This document shows, in pieces, positions 15,052 to 20,992 of a DNA stretch of 38,450 nt. The notes beneath the pieces were generated by a model. That model was not told the DNA's origin. It saw only the letters and a program-made list of their open reading frames with translations, and searched no databases. The stretch is from a virus: positions 1-38,450 of the IMG/VR virus record IMGVR_UViG_3300013119_000454, one strand, 5' to 3'. A program made the translations under genes and the position numbers. Every line of letters begins with the position of its first letter. Position 1 is the first letter of the stretch.

Positions 15052-15446
15052 TTTCTCCTCACTTTCATTTGTAATTTCCCAAGTCTAAAACATCTTTCGA
15101 CTCCCCCCATCCATTTGGGTATGAAGATGTCAATTTTATTACCTTTGATCGCACTTCCTCGATCCCGGCACACAAAAGTGCCATTTTCAGGCTTAGGTAA
15201 TTGAAGCCCCTCGTAATCAATAATAAACTCTGTGCCAAACGGTATAGCTGGATCGCAAGCAATATCACCATACCTAAGAGTACCACCCATAGCGTTAAGA
15301 TCACCCCATTTACCATTTCCACCCTCCTCTCCAGTTGAGTAAAAGGTTATTGTATAAGTTCCAATTCTTGATTCTGCAGCCACTACATAGCCTAGCATAA
15401 ATATTATAAGCACGATTATCACTTTTTCGGTCAAGGTTATACTCAT
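15048..15446 (-). CDS. Exported 3D-domain cell-wall enzyme (probable endolysin)
   Basis: A 132-residue protein with an N-terminal signal or anchor helix (VIIVLIIFMLGYVVAAES; likely cleavage after VAA, residue 24). It is followed by a 3D domain, the double-psi beta-barrel of lytic transglycosylases that cut peptidoglycan glycan chains. The three diagnostic Asp residues are visible in IACDPAIPFGTEF (Asp65), FVCRDRGSAIKGN (Asp95) and KIDIFIP (Asp106). It is the only clear wall-degrading gene in the genome, so it probably serves lysis. Sec export would remove the need for a classic holin. GGAG lies eight bases before the ATG. Confidence 0.82.
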   Translation of the reverse strand: MSITLTEKVIIVLIIFMLGYVVAAESRIGTYTITFYSTGEEGGNGKWGDLNAMGGTLRYGDIACDPAIPFGTEFIIDYEGLQLPKPENGTFVCRDRGSAIKGNKIDIFIPKWMGGVERCFRLGKLQMKVRRK

Positions 15447-16096
15447 TTCATATTCTCCAGGGTTTTATGTATTAATGTCGGTATTTTCGGATCAGCAAAG
15501 GGTTTCTCGGACTTTCGGGTCTTTGGTGGTATATGGACATTTGACCTTGTATTTACTTTACCAATAGGCCTATCTATCTTGTTAAGCCAGTTCACTACAA
15601 ACCGGCGTGTCTTCTGCCGGCCCTTGTGGGTAGATAGCCAAGCGTCCATCTTGGCTAGCTCAATGTCTATGTTGATGTGCTCGTAAGCGGGATTGGTTTT
15701 TAAGGATTTTACAAAATCTTGATTGGTAACAGAAGTTTTACTCTTACTATCTACTTCTTTCTCTTTATCTTTCTCTTTATCTACGTAGTCGTGTATCTTA
15801 TTTTCTGTACACAACTCTATAAAGTTATGTAACACGTTTAGTGTTGCAGAGATAGGTCGTTTTTTGAGATTAAACCCTTTTTTAACTAGGTATTGTTCAT
15901 TTAACGGTATTGGTCGCTGAGCCTGTAATTCAAGAAGAATGAATTTTATGAGCCTAGCCCAGTCAATTTCATTCTCTATAAGCTCACAATCCGGATCACC
16001 TTGAACCATTTTGAAATGTATTTTGGCCCATTGGAGGGTTCTGTCTTTATATTTTGGGTGGTATTTTTCGAGTTGCTTGATGTGTAGATATTGCAC
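15443..16096 (-). CDS. Probable phage replication initiator/organiser
   Basis: A 217-residue protein. The N-terminal 90 residues look like a winged-helix DNA-binding module. A charged Lys/Glu linker (VDKEKDKEKEVDSKSK) follows. The C-terminal block ends DAWLSTHKGRQKTRRFVVNWLNKIDRP, a pattern common in phage replication organisers that bind the origin and recruit host helicase. The start is GTG at 16096 with AGGGGG five bases upstream. Position next to recombination genes and absence of a phage polymerase support a role in loading host replication proteins. No origin repeats were obvious inside it. Confidence 0.65.
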   Translation of the reverse strand: MQYLHIKQLEKYHPKYKDRTLQWAKIHFKMVQGDPDCELIENEIDWARLIKFILLELQAQRPIPLNEQYLVKKGFNLKKRPISATLNVLHNFIELCTENKIHDYVDKEKDKEKEVDSKSKTSVTNQDFVKSLKTNPAYEHINIDIELAKMDAWLSTHKGRQKTRRFVVNWLNKIDRPIGKVNTRSNVHIPPKTRKSEKPFADPKIPTLIHKTLENMK

Positions 16097-16105
16097 ACTA
16101 GCCCC

Positions 16106-16282
16106 CTATGTAAGTCGAATAGAGCTTTTGGGTAAACGGTTCCCCTTACCCTTTGGTTTAATATTATATTTCTTGAGAAGATTTTTTATGGTTCCTATGC
16201 TCACACCCAATTTATCAGCTAGTTGATAATTGGTCATCGAGTTATACATTTCTTCAAAAACTTTCTTGCTTATTGAGCGCAT
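16106..16282 (-). CDS. Small helix-turn-helix protein, 58 aa
   Basis: The ATG at 16282 follows an AAGGGG site, and the gene is first after the promoter at 16311-16339. Residues 18-41 form a textbook helix-turn-helix (TNYQLADKLGVSIGTIKNLL); the C-terminal 18 residues are basic. It probably binds DNA: either a regulator of its own promoter or a small terminase/excision-like factor. It is far too small for a classic repressor with an oligomerisation domain. Ten bases separate it from the replication gene. Confidence 0.75.
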   Translation of the reverse strand: MRSISKKVFEEMYNSMTNYQLADKLGVSIGTIKNLLKKYNIKPKGKGNRLPKSSIRLT

Positions 16283-16310
16283 TTTTTATCACCCCTTTTT
16301 ATTTTCTTAT

Positions 16311-16339
16311 AGTTTACCATATCTTTTGTGTTTTGTCAA
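16311..16339 (-). promoter_or_regulatory. Sigma70-type promoter before the HTH gene
   Basis: On the minus strand the -35 is TTGACA (16339-16334), the spacer is 17 bases and the -10 is TAAACT (16316-16311). The -35 overlaps the stop of the upstream winged-helix gene. ACTTGACAAAA around the -35 is identical to the promoter at 19271-19299, suggesting joint early use. It should serve replication, lysis and the glycan operon. Confidence 0.8.
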
Positions 16340-16635
16340 GTTCTTAATTCCAGCTCCATCTGTTTTTCTTTGATTTCATCCAGCCTTCTGACACGCCAAG
16401 CAATAGCTCTGCGGCCGGTAACAGTACACTTACGCTTGCAATCTTCTTTCACAAGGCCCATCTTCCGTAGCTCAAAGACGCGTGGGGTTATAGTATTAAT
16501 GGGCCAATCGAGTTGCGTAGCAAGCTCGCTATTAGTTACAGAACCGGCGGTGTCTATACCTATAAATACAAAAGATTGCCTTCTTCCCAAAGTCTTTTTC
16601 ACTTCATCGTAAGCCTGTAAGGATGTAGGCTGCAT
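16336..16635 (-). CDS. Winged-helix DNA-binding protein
   Basis: A 99-residue protein. The middle reads as a winged helix: SVTNSELATQLDWPINTITPRVFELRKMGLV (about 32-62), with the recognition helix NTITPRVFELRKMG and a following basic wing (KRKCTVTGRRAIAWRV). The layout resembles MarR-like or phage recombination-region regulators. It ends the early block that starts at 19.3 kb, so it may switch transcription to the next promoter, whose -35 overlaps its stop. It has no ligand-binding domain. Confidence 0.7.
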   Translation of the reverse strand: MQPTSLQAYDEVKKTLGRRQSFVFIGIDTAGSVTNSELATQLDWPINTITPRVFELRKMGLVKEDCKRKCTVTGRRAIAWRVRRLDEIKEKQMELELRT

Positions 16636-16643
16636 AAGACCTC

Positions 16644-17072
16644 CTATATCTTAAACTCTTTATCATACCTTATCCAAAAAGGGGCCGTATCAATATTAAA
16701 AATATCCTTAATAATATCGTCAACCCTGCCTATGTATTCCGCGAACATTGATTTTGTAAGGTCAGTCGTTGTGGCCTCCTCGATGGCCTTGCATCGTCCC
16801 TTTTCAAATATTTTCTCAGAGAGAATATAAGCCTTCAAATCAAGATGCAAGGCCTCGACGCTGAAATGGCCGTGATCCTTTAAGCCTGCGTCATTGATAA
16901 GCCAGGTTAGAAAAACCCAGTACAAGCTATTCTGAGATAGCGTGCGGATAGAGCCCCACTTGACTGTGCAAGCCTGGCCTTTCTGAGGAAGCTTACCATT
17001 GAATTGCAGAGTAGCAAGCATCTTGTCATTTTCTATTTTTCCACTTATAACTTTCGCGGCTACTTTTGGCAT
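16644..17072 (-). CDS. NinB/Orf-like recombination mediator
   Basis: A 142-residue protein with RTLSQNSLYWVFLTWL (about 43-58), matching the R-S/T-x-x-QN-x-x-x-W signature of the lambda NinB (Orf) group. Those proteins bind single-stranded DNA and help the annealing protein load. It sits in one operon with the ERF annealing protein and exonuclease, which supports that role. The C-terminal half has no obvious motif. It overlaps RNase HI by 13 bases. Confidence 0.6.
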   Translation of the reverse strand: MPKVAAKVISGKIENDKMLATLQFNGKLPQKGQACTVKWGSIRTLSQNSLYWVFLTWLINDAGLKDHGHFSVEALHLDLKAYILSEKIFEKGRCKAIEEATTTDLTKSMFAEYIGRVDDIIKDIFNIDTAPFWIRYDKEFKI

Positions 17073-17515
17073 AGTTTTGGCTCCGGCTGTATTTTAAATA
17101 CTATGCTTCTTTTTCTCAAAACGTCTTTAGCGAGCTTATCGCAAACTTCGTTCTCATCACGAGGTATCCATTCCAAAGTAGTTTTCCTGAATTTCCTAAG
17201 AAGTTTTTGTGCTTCATAAGCCAACGGTACATAGATTCCTTTTTTTATTTTCCAACAACCAGACATTTGTTCTATTACAAGCTTGCTATCACCGCGAATT
17301 ATAATCTTTTCTTTGGTTAAAAAATTATTTTTTAGTCGTCTAAGTATATCAATGAATCCTGAATATTCTGCAACATTGTTACTTATAGTTTCTCCATAAC
17401 CTACATATACGCCTTCCTTCCAGTCTATATGTTTCGATCTTATATATACTCCGTAAGCTCCGTGACCACCAGGATTTTTGGGTTCACAAACTCCGTCAAA
17501 CCAAGCTTCTATCAT
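17060..17515 (-). CDS. Ribonuclease HI
   Basis: A 151-residue enzyme that cuts RNA in RNA-DNA hybrids, useful for primer or R-loop removal. The four catalytic acidic residues are visible: Asp7 (WFDGVC), Glu50 (SNNVAEYSG), Asp76 (IRGDSKLV) and Asp126 (NEVCDKLAK). The basic protrusion of E. coli-type enzymes is absent, as in compact archaeal or Bacillus types. It lies between NinB-like and exonuclease genes with overlaps both sides. Intact and probably active. Confidence 0.93.
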   Translation of the reverse strand: MIEAWFDGVCEPKNPGGHGAYGVYIRSKHIDWKEGVYVGYGETISNNVAEYSGFIDILRRLKNNFLTKEKIIIRGDSKLVIEQMSGCWKIKKGIYVPLAYEAQKLLRKFRKTTLEWIPRDENEVCDKLAKDVLRKRSIVFKIQPEPKLCQK

Positions 17516-18111
17516 TTCAGCCTCTCCGTTACCTCGTCGAGTTCCTTACAGAATATCTCAAGCTCTATTGCTAGTGCCATGATGAAATCTTTGTCTTGTT
17601 CTACCTTGATAAGCAAGGGTTTCAAGCCCGGATAATATGAGAAGAAATGTACATACTTCCGAGCTGTTACAAACATCTGTCCCTGTACCTGTGCAAAATA
17701 AGTAACAGGAAGCTTGCCTTTAAGAAGATACTCTATATGGGTGTGGGCTGAGGGGCATTTGATTTCTATCGCCCCATCCTTACCGATTAACCCATCCGGG
17801 CTACTCGCACATCGTCGCTTTTCATCGGGGAAGCAAGCACCGACTTGTTTTACCTCGTTCCCGGTAATGAACTCGTACATGGAGCGCGCCTCATCCTCTA
17901 AAGCAATACCATTCTGCATAGCCACGCTCTGATAATGCTCTGTCTTTACTCCTGTGATTCTCTCAGCCGCAAGTGTATACAGATACTTCTGCCTTTGCTT
18001 AGAGGGTTTGCCGGCACTCGTTACAATCATGTCGAAACTTGAGCTTGTAGGAATGCCGGCCCTTTCTGTCAACCATTCAGGTGTGCCTTGAGGGGTTTCT
18101 GAGATAATCAT
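17512..18111 (-). CDS. Lambda-type (YqaJ) recombination exonuclease
   Basis: A 199-residue nuclease of the PD-(D/E)XK fold that resects DNA 5'-3' to expose single strands. Family blocks are GTPEWLTERAGIPTSSSF (9-26), NGIALEDEAR (67-76), SSPDGLIG (103-110, Asp106), AIEIKCPS (114-121, the E-x-K pair) and FAQVQGQM (139-146, catalytic Gln). All expected active-site residues are present. It pairs with the ERF annealing protein next to it, as exo-bet does in lambda. The start overlaps the annealing gene stop. Confidence 0.93.
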   Translation of the reverse strand: MIISETPQGTPEWLTERAGIPTSSSFDMIVTSAGKPSKQRQKYLYTLAAERITGVKTEHYQSVAMQNGIALEDEARSMYEFITGNEVKQVGACFPDEKRRCASSPDGLIGKDGAIEIKCPSAHTHIEYLLKGKLPVTYFAQVQGQMFVTARKYVHFFSYYPGLKPLLIKVEQDKDFIMALAIELEIFCKELDEVTERLK

Positions 18112-18839
18112 TTAGGGTTACCCGCAGTTGGGGTTGCTAAAGATTTTTTCTTGGCCTTGAAAACAGCAATGGCCTGATTGAATTTGCTCTTAGGGAGCTT
18201 TTCAACAGACTCTATACCAAAATGCTTGCAGAAATCCTTTGAGTTGGATTTTGTATCAAGCATCCAGTCTGTTATCTCGTTTAGTTGTTTCTCATCTATA
18301 TACTCTGTTGCCGCCGCCTGGCCGTCATCATCTTCATGTGTTGCAAGACCTGTGAGAGCCAACAAAGTATACCTCTGAAGGTATGTTATCGTTGATCCGA
18401 TAGCTTGGATAGAGTTCTTGCTCCCTGAAGTATCGGCCGGAGCCTGTAGAGTAGTCTCCTCGCTATGGCCCTGGACATGGGTTATCTTACAGGTAACACA
18501 AACCGCGCCATTCTGTTTTGTCGCCCAGGAAGCAGAAAGACCATGCTTGCTTAATTCTGCATTGACCTTTTCAGTAATGTTGTATAGAGAAGCATGGTTA
18601 TATTGAGTGTTACCATACTTGACTGTTCTGTCCTTCTCTATCTTCGGCGGATTGGCCTTGAAATCCGCCATAGCCTTATTGTAGGACTTCCTGGCCTGGT
18701 TAGCATCATAGCGCTCCTGTAATGTCAAGAGCTTCTCAAGCTCATCTACAGATGCACCTTTTTTGATTGCGTATTCCACAACTGCCGCAGGGGTGCTACC
18801 CTGGGATATTGCCATTTCTTTCTTTTCTTTCTGTTCCAT
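18108..18839 (-). CDS. ERF-family single-strand annealing protein
   Basis: A 243-residue protein. The ERF core is clear in KYGNTQYNHASLYNITEKVN (from about 76), SASWATKQ, a SGSKNSIQAIGSTITYLQRY block (from about 145) and TGLATHEDDDGQAA (about 167-180). These proteins form rings on single-stranded DNA and anneal complementary strands during phage recombination and genome circularisation. The C-terminal quarter is basic and less conserved. It works with the exonuclease downstream. A ribosome site of the GAGGGG type precedes the ATG. Confident call. Confidence 0.92.
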   Translation of the reverse strand: MEQKEKKEMAISQGSTPAAVVEYAIKKGASVDELEKLLTLQERYDANQARKSYNKAMADFKANPPKIEKDRTVKYGNTQYNHASLYNITEKVNAELSKHGLSASWATKQNGAVCVTCKITHVQGHSEETTLQAPADTSGSKNSIQAIGSTITYLQRYTLLALTGLATHEDDDGQAAATEYIDEKQLNEITDWMLDTKSNSKDFCKHFGIESVEKLPKSKFNQAIAVFKAKKKSLATPTAGNPK

Positions 18840-18852
18840 TTTCCCCTCCTCC

Positions 18853-19098
18853 CTATTCGGGCTTAAGTGCTTCCTCTACATAATCTACAACATCTTTTAC
18901 GTACATCCATGTACCCGCATTGTTGTCGTCGATAATAATATTAAACTCAGTCTCTAGAGCCGTTGTCAATTCAGCAAGATCGAACTTGTCCATGAAGTAA
19001 TCTTTGACTAAATTGCCGTCATCCTTCATCTCGTTGAGAGGGATTGATAATTGGTCTATAAGGATATTGATAACTTGTTCCTTTATATAGCCCCCCAT
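18853..19098 (-). CDS. Acyl-carrier-protein-like protein lacking the carrier Ser
   Basis: An 81-residue protein that aligns without gaps to bacterial ACP from helix I to IV: VKDYFMDKFDLAELTTALE lies exactly on VEDLGADSLDTVELVMALE, followed by EFNIIIDD. The invariant Ser that carries phosphopantetheine is Lys38 (codon AAG) and the next Leu is Phe, so it cannot carry an acyl chain in the usual way. It may act as a decoy, regulator or structural partner of host ACP-binding enzymes. I chose the ATG at 19098 because GGAGG lies eight bases before it. It is the first conserved gene after the early promoter. Confidence 0.75.
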   Translation of the reverse strand: MGGYIKEQVINILIDQLSIPLNEMKDDGNLVKDYFMDKFDLAELTTALETEFNIIIDDNNAGTWMYVKDVVDYVEEALKPE

Positions 19099-19099
19099 T

Positions 19100-19243
19100 T
19101 TAAACGCCTCCTTCAAAAAAAAGCGAGCAAGGCCACCCCTTCTCTGCCCGAAGGCAAAAAGAAAGAGCTCGGTTACCAGCACGAACTGGCAGGCCTTGCT
19201 CTAAATTAAAAAATCGTGATACTATAACCGATTTGTTCTTCAT
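19100..19243 (-). CDS. Leader ORF, 47 aa, spanning a terminator-like hairpin
   Basis: The first ORF after the promoter at 19271-19299. The ATG at 19243 has AAGGAG seven bases before it, and its TAA lies one base before the ACP-like ATG. The peptide begins MKNKSVIVSRFFNLEQG; I recognise no family. Because it reads straight through the hairpin and U-run at 19115-19201, it could be an attenuator leader whose translation controls read-through, or simply a small early gene. Confidence 0.5.
   Translation of the reverse strand: MKNKSVIVSRFFNLEQGLPVRAGNRALSFCLRAEKGWPCSLFFEGGV
19115..19201 (-). terminator. Terminator-like or attenuator hairpin with U8
   Basis: On the minus strand the outer stem of 10 bp, GAGCAAGGCC with GGCCTTGCTC (19201-19192 with 19134-19125), is followed by GC and eight T (19122-19115). 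The 57-base loop holds two further hairpins: CCAG/CTGG (19189-19176) and TGCC-TTCG-GGCA (19156-19145) with a UUCG tetraloop. The shape resembles an intrinsic terminator placed inside the leader of the early operon. The long loop makes it less typical than a simple terminator. Confidence 0.5.
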
Positions 19244-19270
19244 GTTTGTGCTCCTTATTCAACCGAGATA

Positions 19271-19299
19271 AGTATACCTTATGAAATCGATTTTGTCAA
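19271..19299 (-). promoter_or_regulatory. Strong sigma70 promoter of the early operon
   Basis: On the minus strand the -35 is consensus TTGACA (19299-19294), the spacer is 17 bases and the -10 is TATACT (19276-19271), one mismatch from consensus. Start is predicted near 19264, about 20 bases before the leader ATG. The promoter lies just after the stop of the last late gene. It is the best promoter match I found in the window. Confidence 0.88.
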
Positions 19300-19308
19300 G
19301 TCCTATTT

Positions 19309-19827
19309 TCAAATCATGAATAACGGAAACAAAAATATCGAAGTTCCTACCAACGCTTCTTTATAGCTCGCATTAACTTCTGTATCAAAACATCCACCAA
19401 GCATCCCAAGAGTAAGACATGGAGCCAAACAAGACAGAATATAAAGCCCCCAACTTTTCGTATACCACGCGATAAGGACACAGCTACCTCCTTGTAAAAA
19501 TCCGACAATAAACTGCTGCCCTATTCTACCAAACCATTTCCTTAAGAGACTACTCGCCCCATATCCAATAGAGAAAGTTCCAAAGTAAGCGCCCCCGGTC
19601 GCTATAACAATGCCTAGCAATAACCAGGTAAATTGCTTCATAATAAGCATAGAGGCCAACATAGCCAAGCCATAGATAATGGGAAGATATACCCTGCGAC
19701 GTATTTTGTCGTCTATTATCATCCAGGGAATCTTCCACCCTCGGCCAGCTCTGCTATAGACAAAGCCTTCAAAAGCAAGCACCAGCAGCTTACCAAATGC
19801 TATATATACCAATGTTATCTCACTCAT
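19309..19827 (-). CDS. Polytopic membrane protein, last late gene
   Basis: A 172-residue protein with five or six likely membrane helices, for example VYLPIIYGLAMLASMLIM (about 46-63), FTWLLLGIVIATGGAYFG, FIVGFLQGGSCVLIAW and a C-terminal GTSIFLFPLFMI. I recognise no family. It is large for a holin. It closes the late operon downstream of four small membrane or lysis-like genes and upstream of the early promoter. It might alter the host membrane at lysis or act in superinfection exclusion. AGGTGG precedes the ATG. Confidence 0.65.
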   Translation of the reverse strand: MSEITLVYIAFGKLLVLAFEGFVYSRAGRGWKIPWMIIDDKIRRRVYLPIIYGLAMLASMLIMKQFTWLLLGIVIATGGAYFGTFSIGYGASSLLRKWFGRIGQQFIVGFLQGGSCVLIAWYTKSWGLYILSCLAPCLTLGMLGGCFDTEVNASYKEALVGTSIFLFPLFMI

Positions 19828-19828
19828 A

Positions 19829-20029
19829 TCACCACCTAAAGCGAATCCTAAAACCCTTTACTTTTGTTTTGGTTATGGGGGTCTCAAACTCCCCTACCTT
19901 AAGGTGCCGTAAGAGCCAACTGGCAAGCCATATCCCTTGCCTGTGTTTCATGGCCCATAAAAAGAGACCGACCTGCCACGGCGGCTTACGGGTTCTTTTT
20001 GGGAAAAAACCTTGTAAGGACGTTAGCAA
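19829..20029 (-). CDS. Small basic, Trp-rich protein; start uncertain
   Basis: The frame reaches to a TTG at 20029 (66 codons) and ends one base before the next ATG. The best ATG is internal (MKHRQGIWLASWLLRHLK, about 40 codons). Neither has a clear ribosome site, so translation may be coupled to the preceding gene, which it overlaps by up to 44 bases. The product is basic with an amphipathic Trp-rich helix. No family recognised. Confidence 0.42.
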   Translation of the reverse strand: MLTSLQGFFPKRTRKPPWQVGLFLWAMKHRQGIWLASWLLRHLKVGEFETPITKTKVKGFRIRFRW

Positions 20030-20171
20030 GCACCTTTACTAGGTTATCGTCCCATTTCCAGGGTGTGAGAATTGAGATTGCTCTCATGGCTTGTTCGATC
20101 AACCACAGAGTTGCTACTATTGATACCCAGTTACCTTGAACATATGCTATGATTTGTTTTATGAAATCCAT
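19986..20171 (-). CDS. Small holin-like membrane protein, 61 aa
   Basis: The N-terminal two-thirds is hydrophobic or amphipathic (FIKQIIAYVQGNWVSIVA..LWLIEQAMRAI); then comes TPWKWDDNLV and a basic end RFFPKKNP. One membrane helix plus a short basic tail is the look of small phage holins, and the place after the fibre genes, among other membrane genes, fits a lysis cassette. The identity is not proven: several late membrane proteins here could fill the role. Confidence 0.5.
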   Translation of the reverse strand: MDFIKQIIAYVQGNWVSIVATLWLIEQAMRAISILTPWKWDDNLVKVLANVLTRFFPKKNP

Positions 20172-20363
20172 TTATTTCACCTCCTCAGATTTATCATTCT
20201 TCCTTCTGGTCTCACTCTGATGTTTAAGTATCTTAATTAATATATTGGCACATTGCGCCAAATGAACAAAGGCACTATCTAGATGTTCTGCGGCGTGCTT
20301 AAGTTGTTTATCAGTTAAACGATCACCATTTACTCTTATCTCTTTTAATTCTTTTAACTCCAT
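20172..20363 (-). CDS. Hypothetical helical protein, 63 aa
   Basis: I do not recognise this gene. It is mostly helical and charged (ELKELKEIRVNGDRLTDKQ), with a central amphipathic helix (AFVHLAQCANILIKILK) and a polar end. It has no membrane helix long enough to be certain. It lies directly between two membrane-protein genes with the TAA two bases or fewer from its neighbours, so it belongs to the same late unit and may be a regulator of them. Confidence 0.55.
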   Translation of the reverse strand: MELKELKEIRVNGDRLTDKQLKHAAEHLDSAFVHLAQCANILIKILKHQSETRRKNDKSEEVK

Positions 20364-20365
20364 AA

Positions 20366-20611
20366 TTACCCCTTTCCGGCACCACCATTCTTTTTTATAA
20401 AATCTTTAAGGTCATCAAAACGCTCATCGACGTGTTTCCTTTCTTGCTTGTATATCTCCCGGATTCCATTCATCGCTGTATGGCAATGTTTCGTATTTAC
20501 AAACTTATCATCAAGGCCGTTTATTCTATCATGGAGATGTCTCCGGCCCTTATTGTCTAGGATTTCTTTGACTATCAATCCTATGAACAAAACACTCAAA
20601 CCTGCTATCAT
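20366..20611 (-). CDS. Membrane-anchored coiled-coil protein, 81 aa
   Basis: An N-terminal membrane helix (MIAGLSVLFIGLIVKEIL) is followed by a charged region likely to form a coiled coil (RRHLHDRINGLDDKF, ERKHVDERFDDLKDFI) and a Gly-rich tail. This topology resembles an inner-membrane spanin (Rz-like) or holin-associated protein. The upstream gene encodes a small signal-peptide protein, which could be a partner. The two overlap by four bases. Confidence 0.55.
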   Translation of the reverse strand: MIAGLSVLFIGLIVKEILDNKGRRHLHDRINGLDDKFVNTKHCHTAMNGIREIYKQERKHVDERFDDLKDFIKKNGGAGKG

Positions 20612-20979
20612 TGGCTGACATCCTCATTTGTGGCTTGTAATCTTAAATCTTTAGCGACGGGTTTCAGTACAGCCGGTAATGCCTGATACCATTCTTTTTG
20701 GCCTACTAAAGTTTCTAAATTGAAAGGTGTTGCTTGTGGTGTACCGAGATTTAATACTGACCTTATATACAATTCTCCGCCTTCTGCACTAATAGCCGTA
20801 CCATCAAAGTAAAATTGTATTGGATACCATTCATTGCCTACGCGGGCGTTGATTATATTACCAGAATTAACATCCTTTAACCCCACCCAGCTTGTATTAA
20901 TTTCAGCACAAGCTATGCTTGCAATTAATGCCAATAATACAATAAAAATTACCGAACAAATCAACTGACTTTTTCTCAT
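20608..20979 (-). CDS. Exported protein with Sec signal peptide, 123 aa
   Basis: I chose the ATG at 20979 because AGGAG lies six bases before it. The resulting N-terminus is a textbook signal peptide: MRKSQ, hydrophobic LICSVIFIVLLALIASIA, then an ACA-E cleavage site near residue 25. The mature part (about 98 residues) is beta-rich with several Gly and Asn turns and no recognised domain. The preceding fibre-like gene also begins with a signal peptide, so the two may be exported together. Confidence 0.72.
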   Translation of the reverse strand: MRKSQLICSVIFIVLLALIASIACAEINTSWVGLKDVNSGNIINARVGNEWYPIQFYFDGTAISAEGGELYIRSVLNLGTPQATPFNLETLVGQKEWYQALPAVLKPVAKDLRLQATNEDVSQ

Positions 20980-20992
20980 AATTTTCTCCTTT

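Noticed and set aside
18853-19182. 109-codon version of the ACP-like gene
   Set aside because: The extra 28 codons begin at GTG inside the hairpin; GGAGG stands before the ATG at 19098, where ACP similarity starts.
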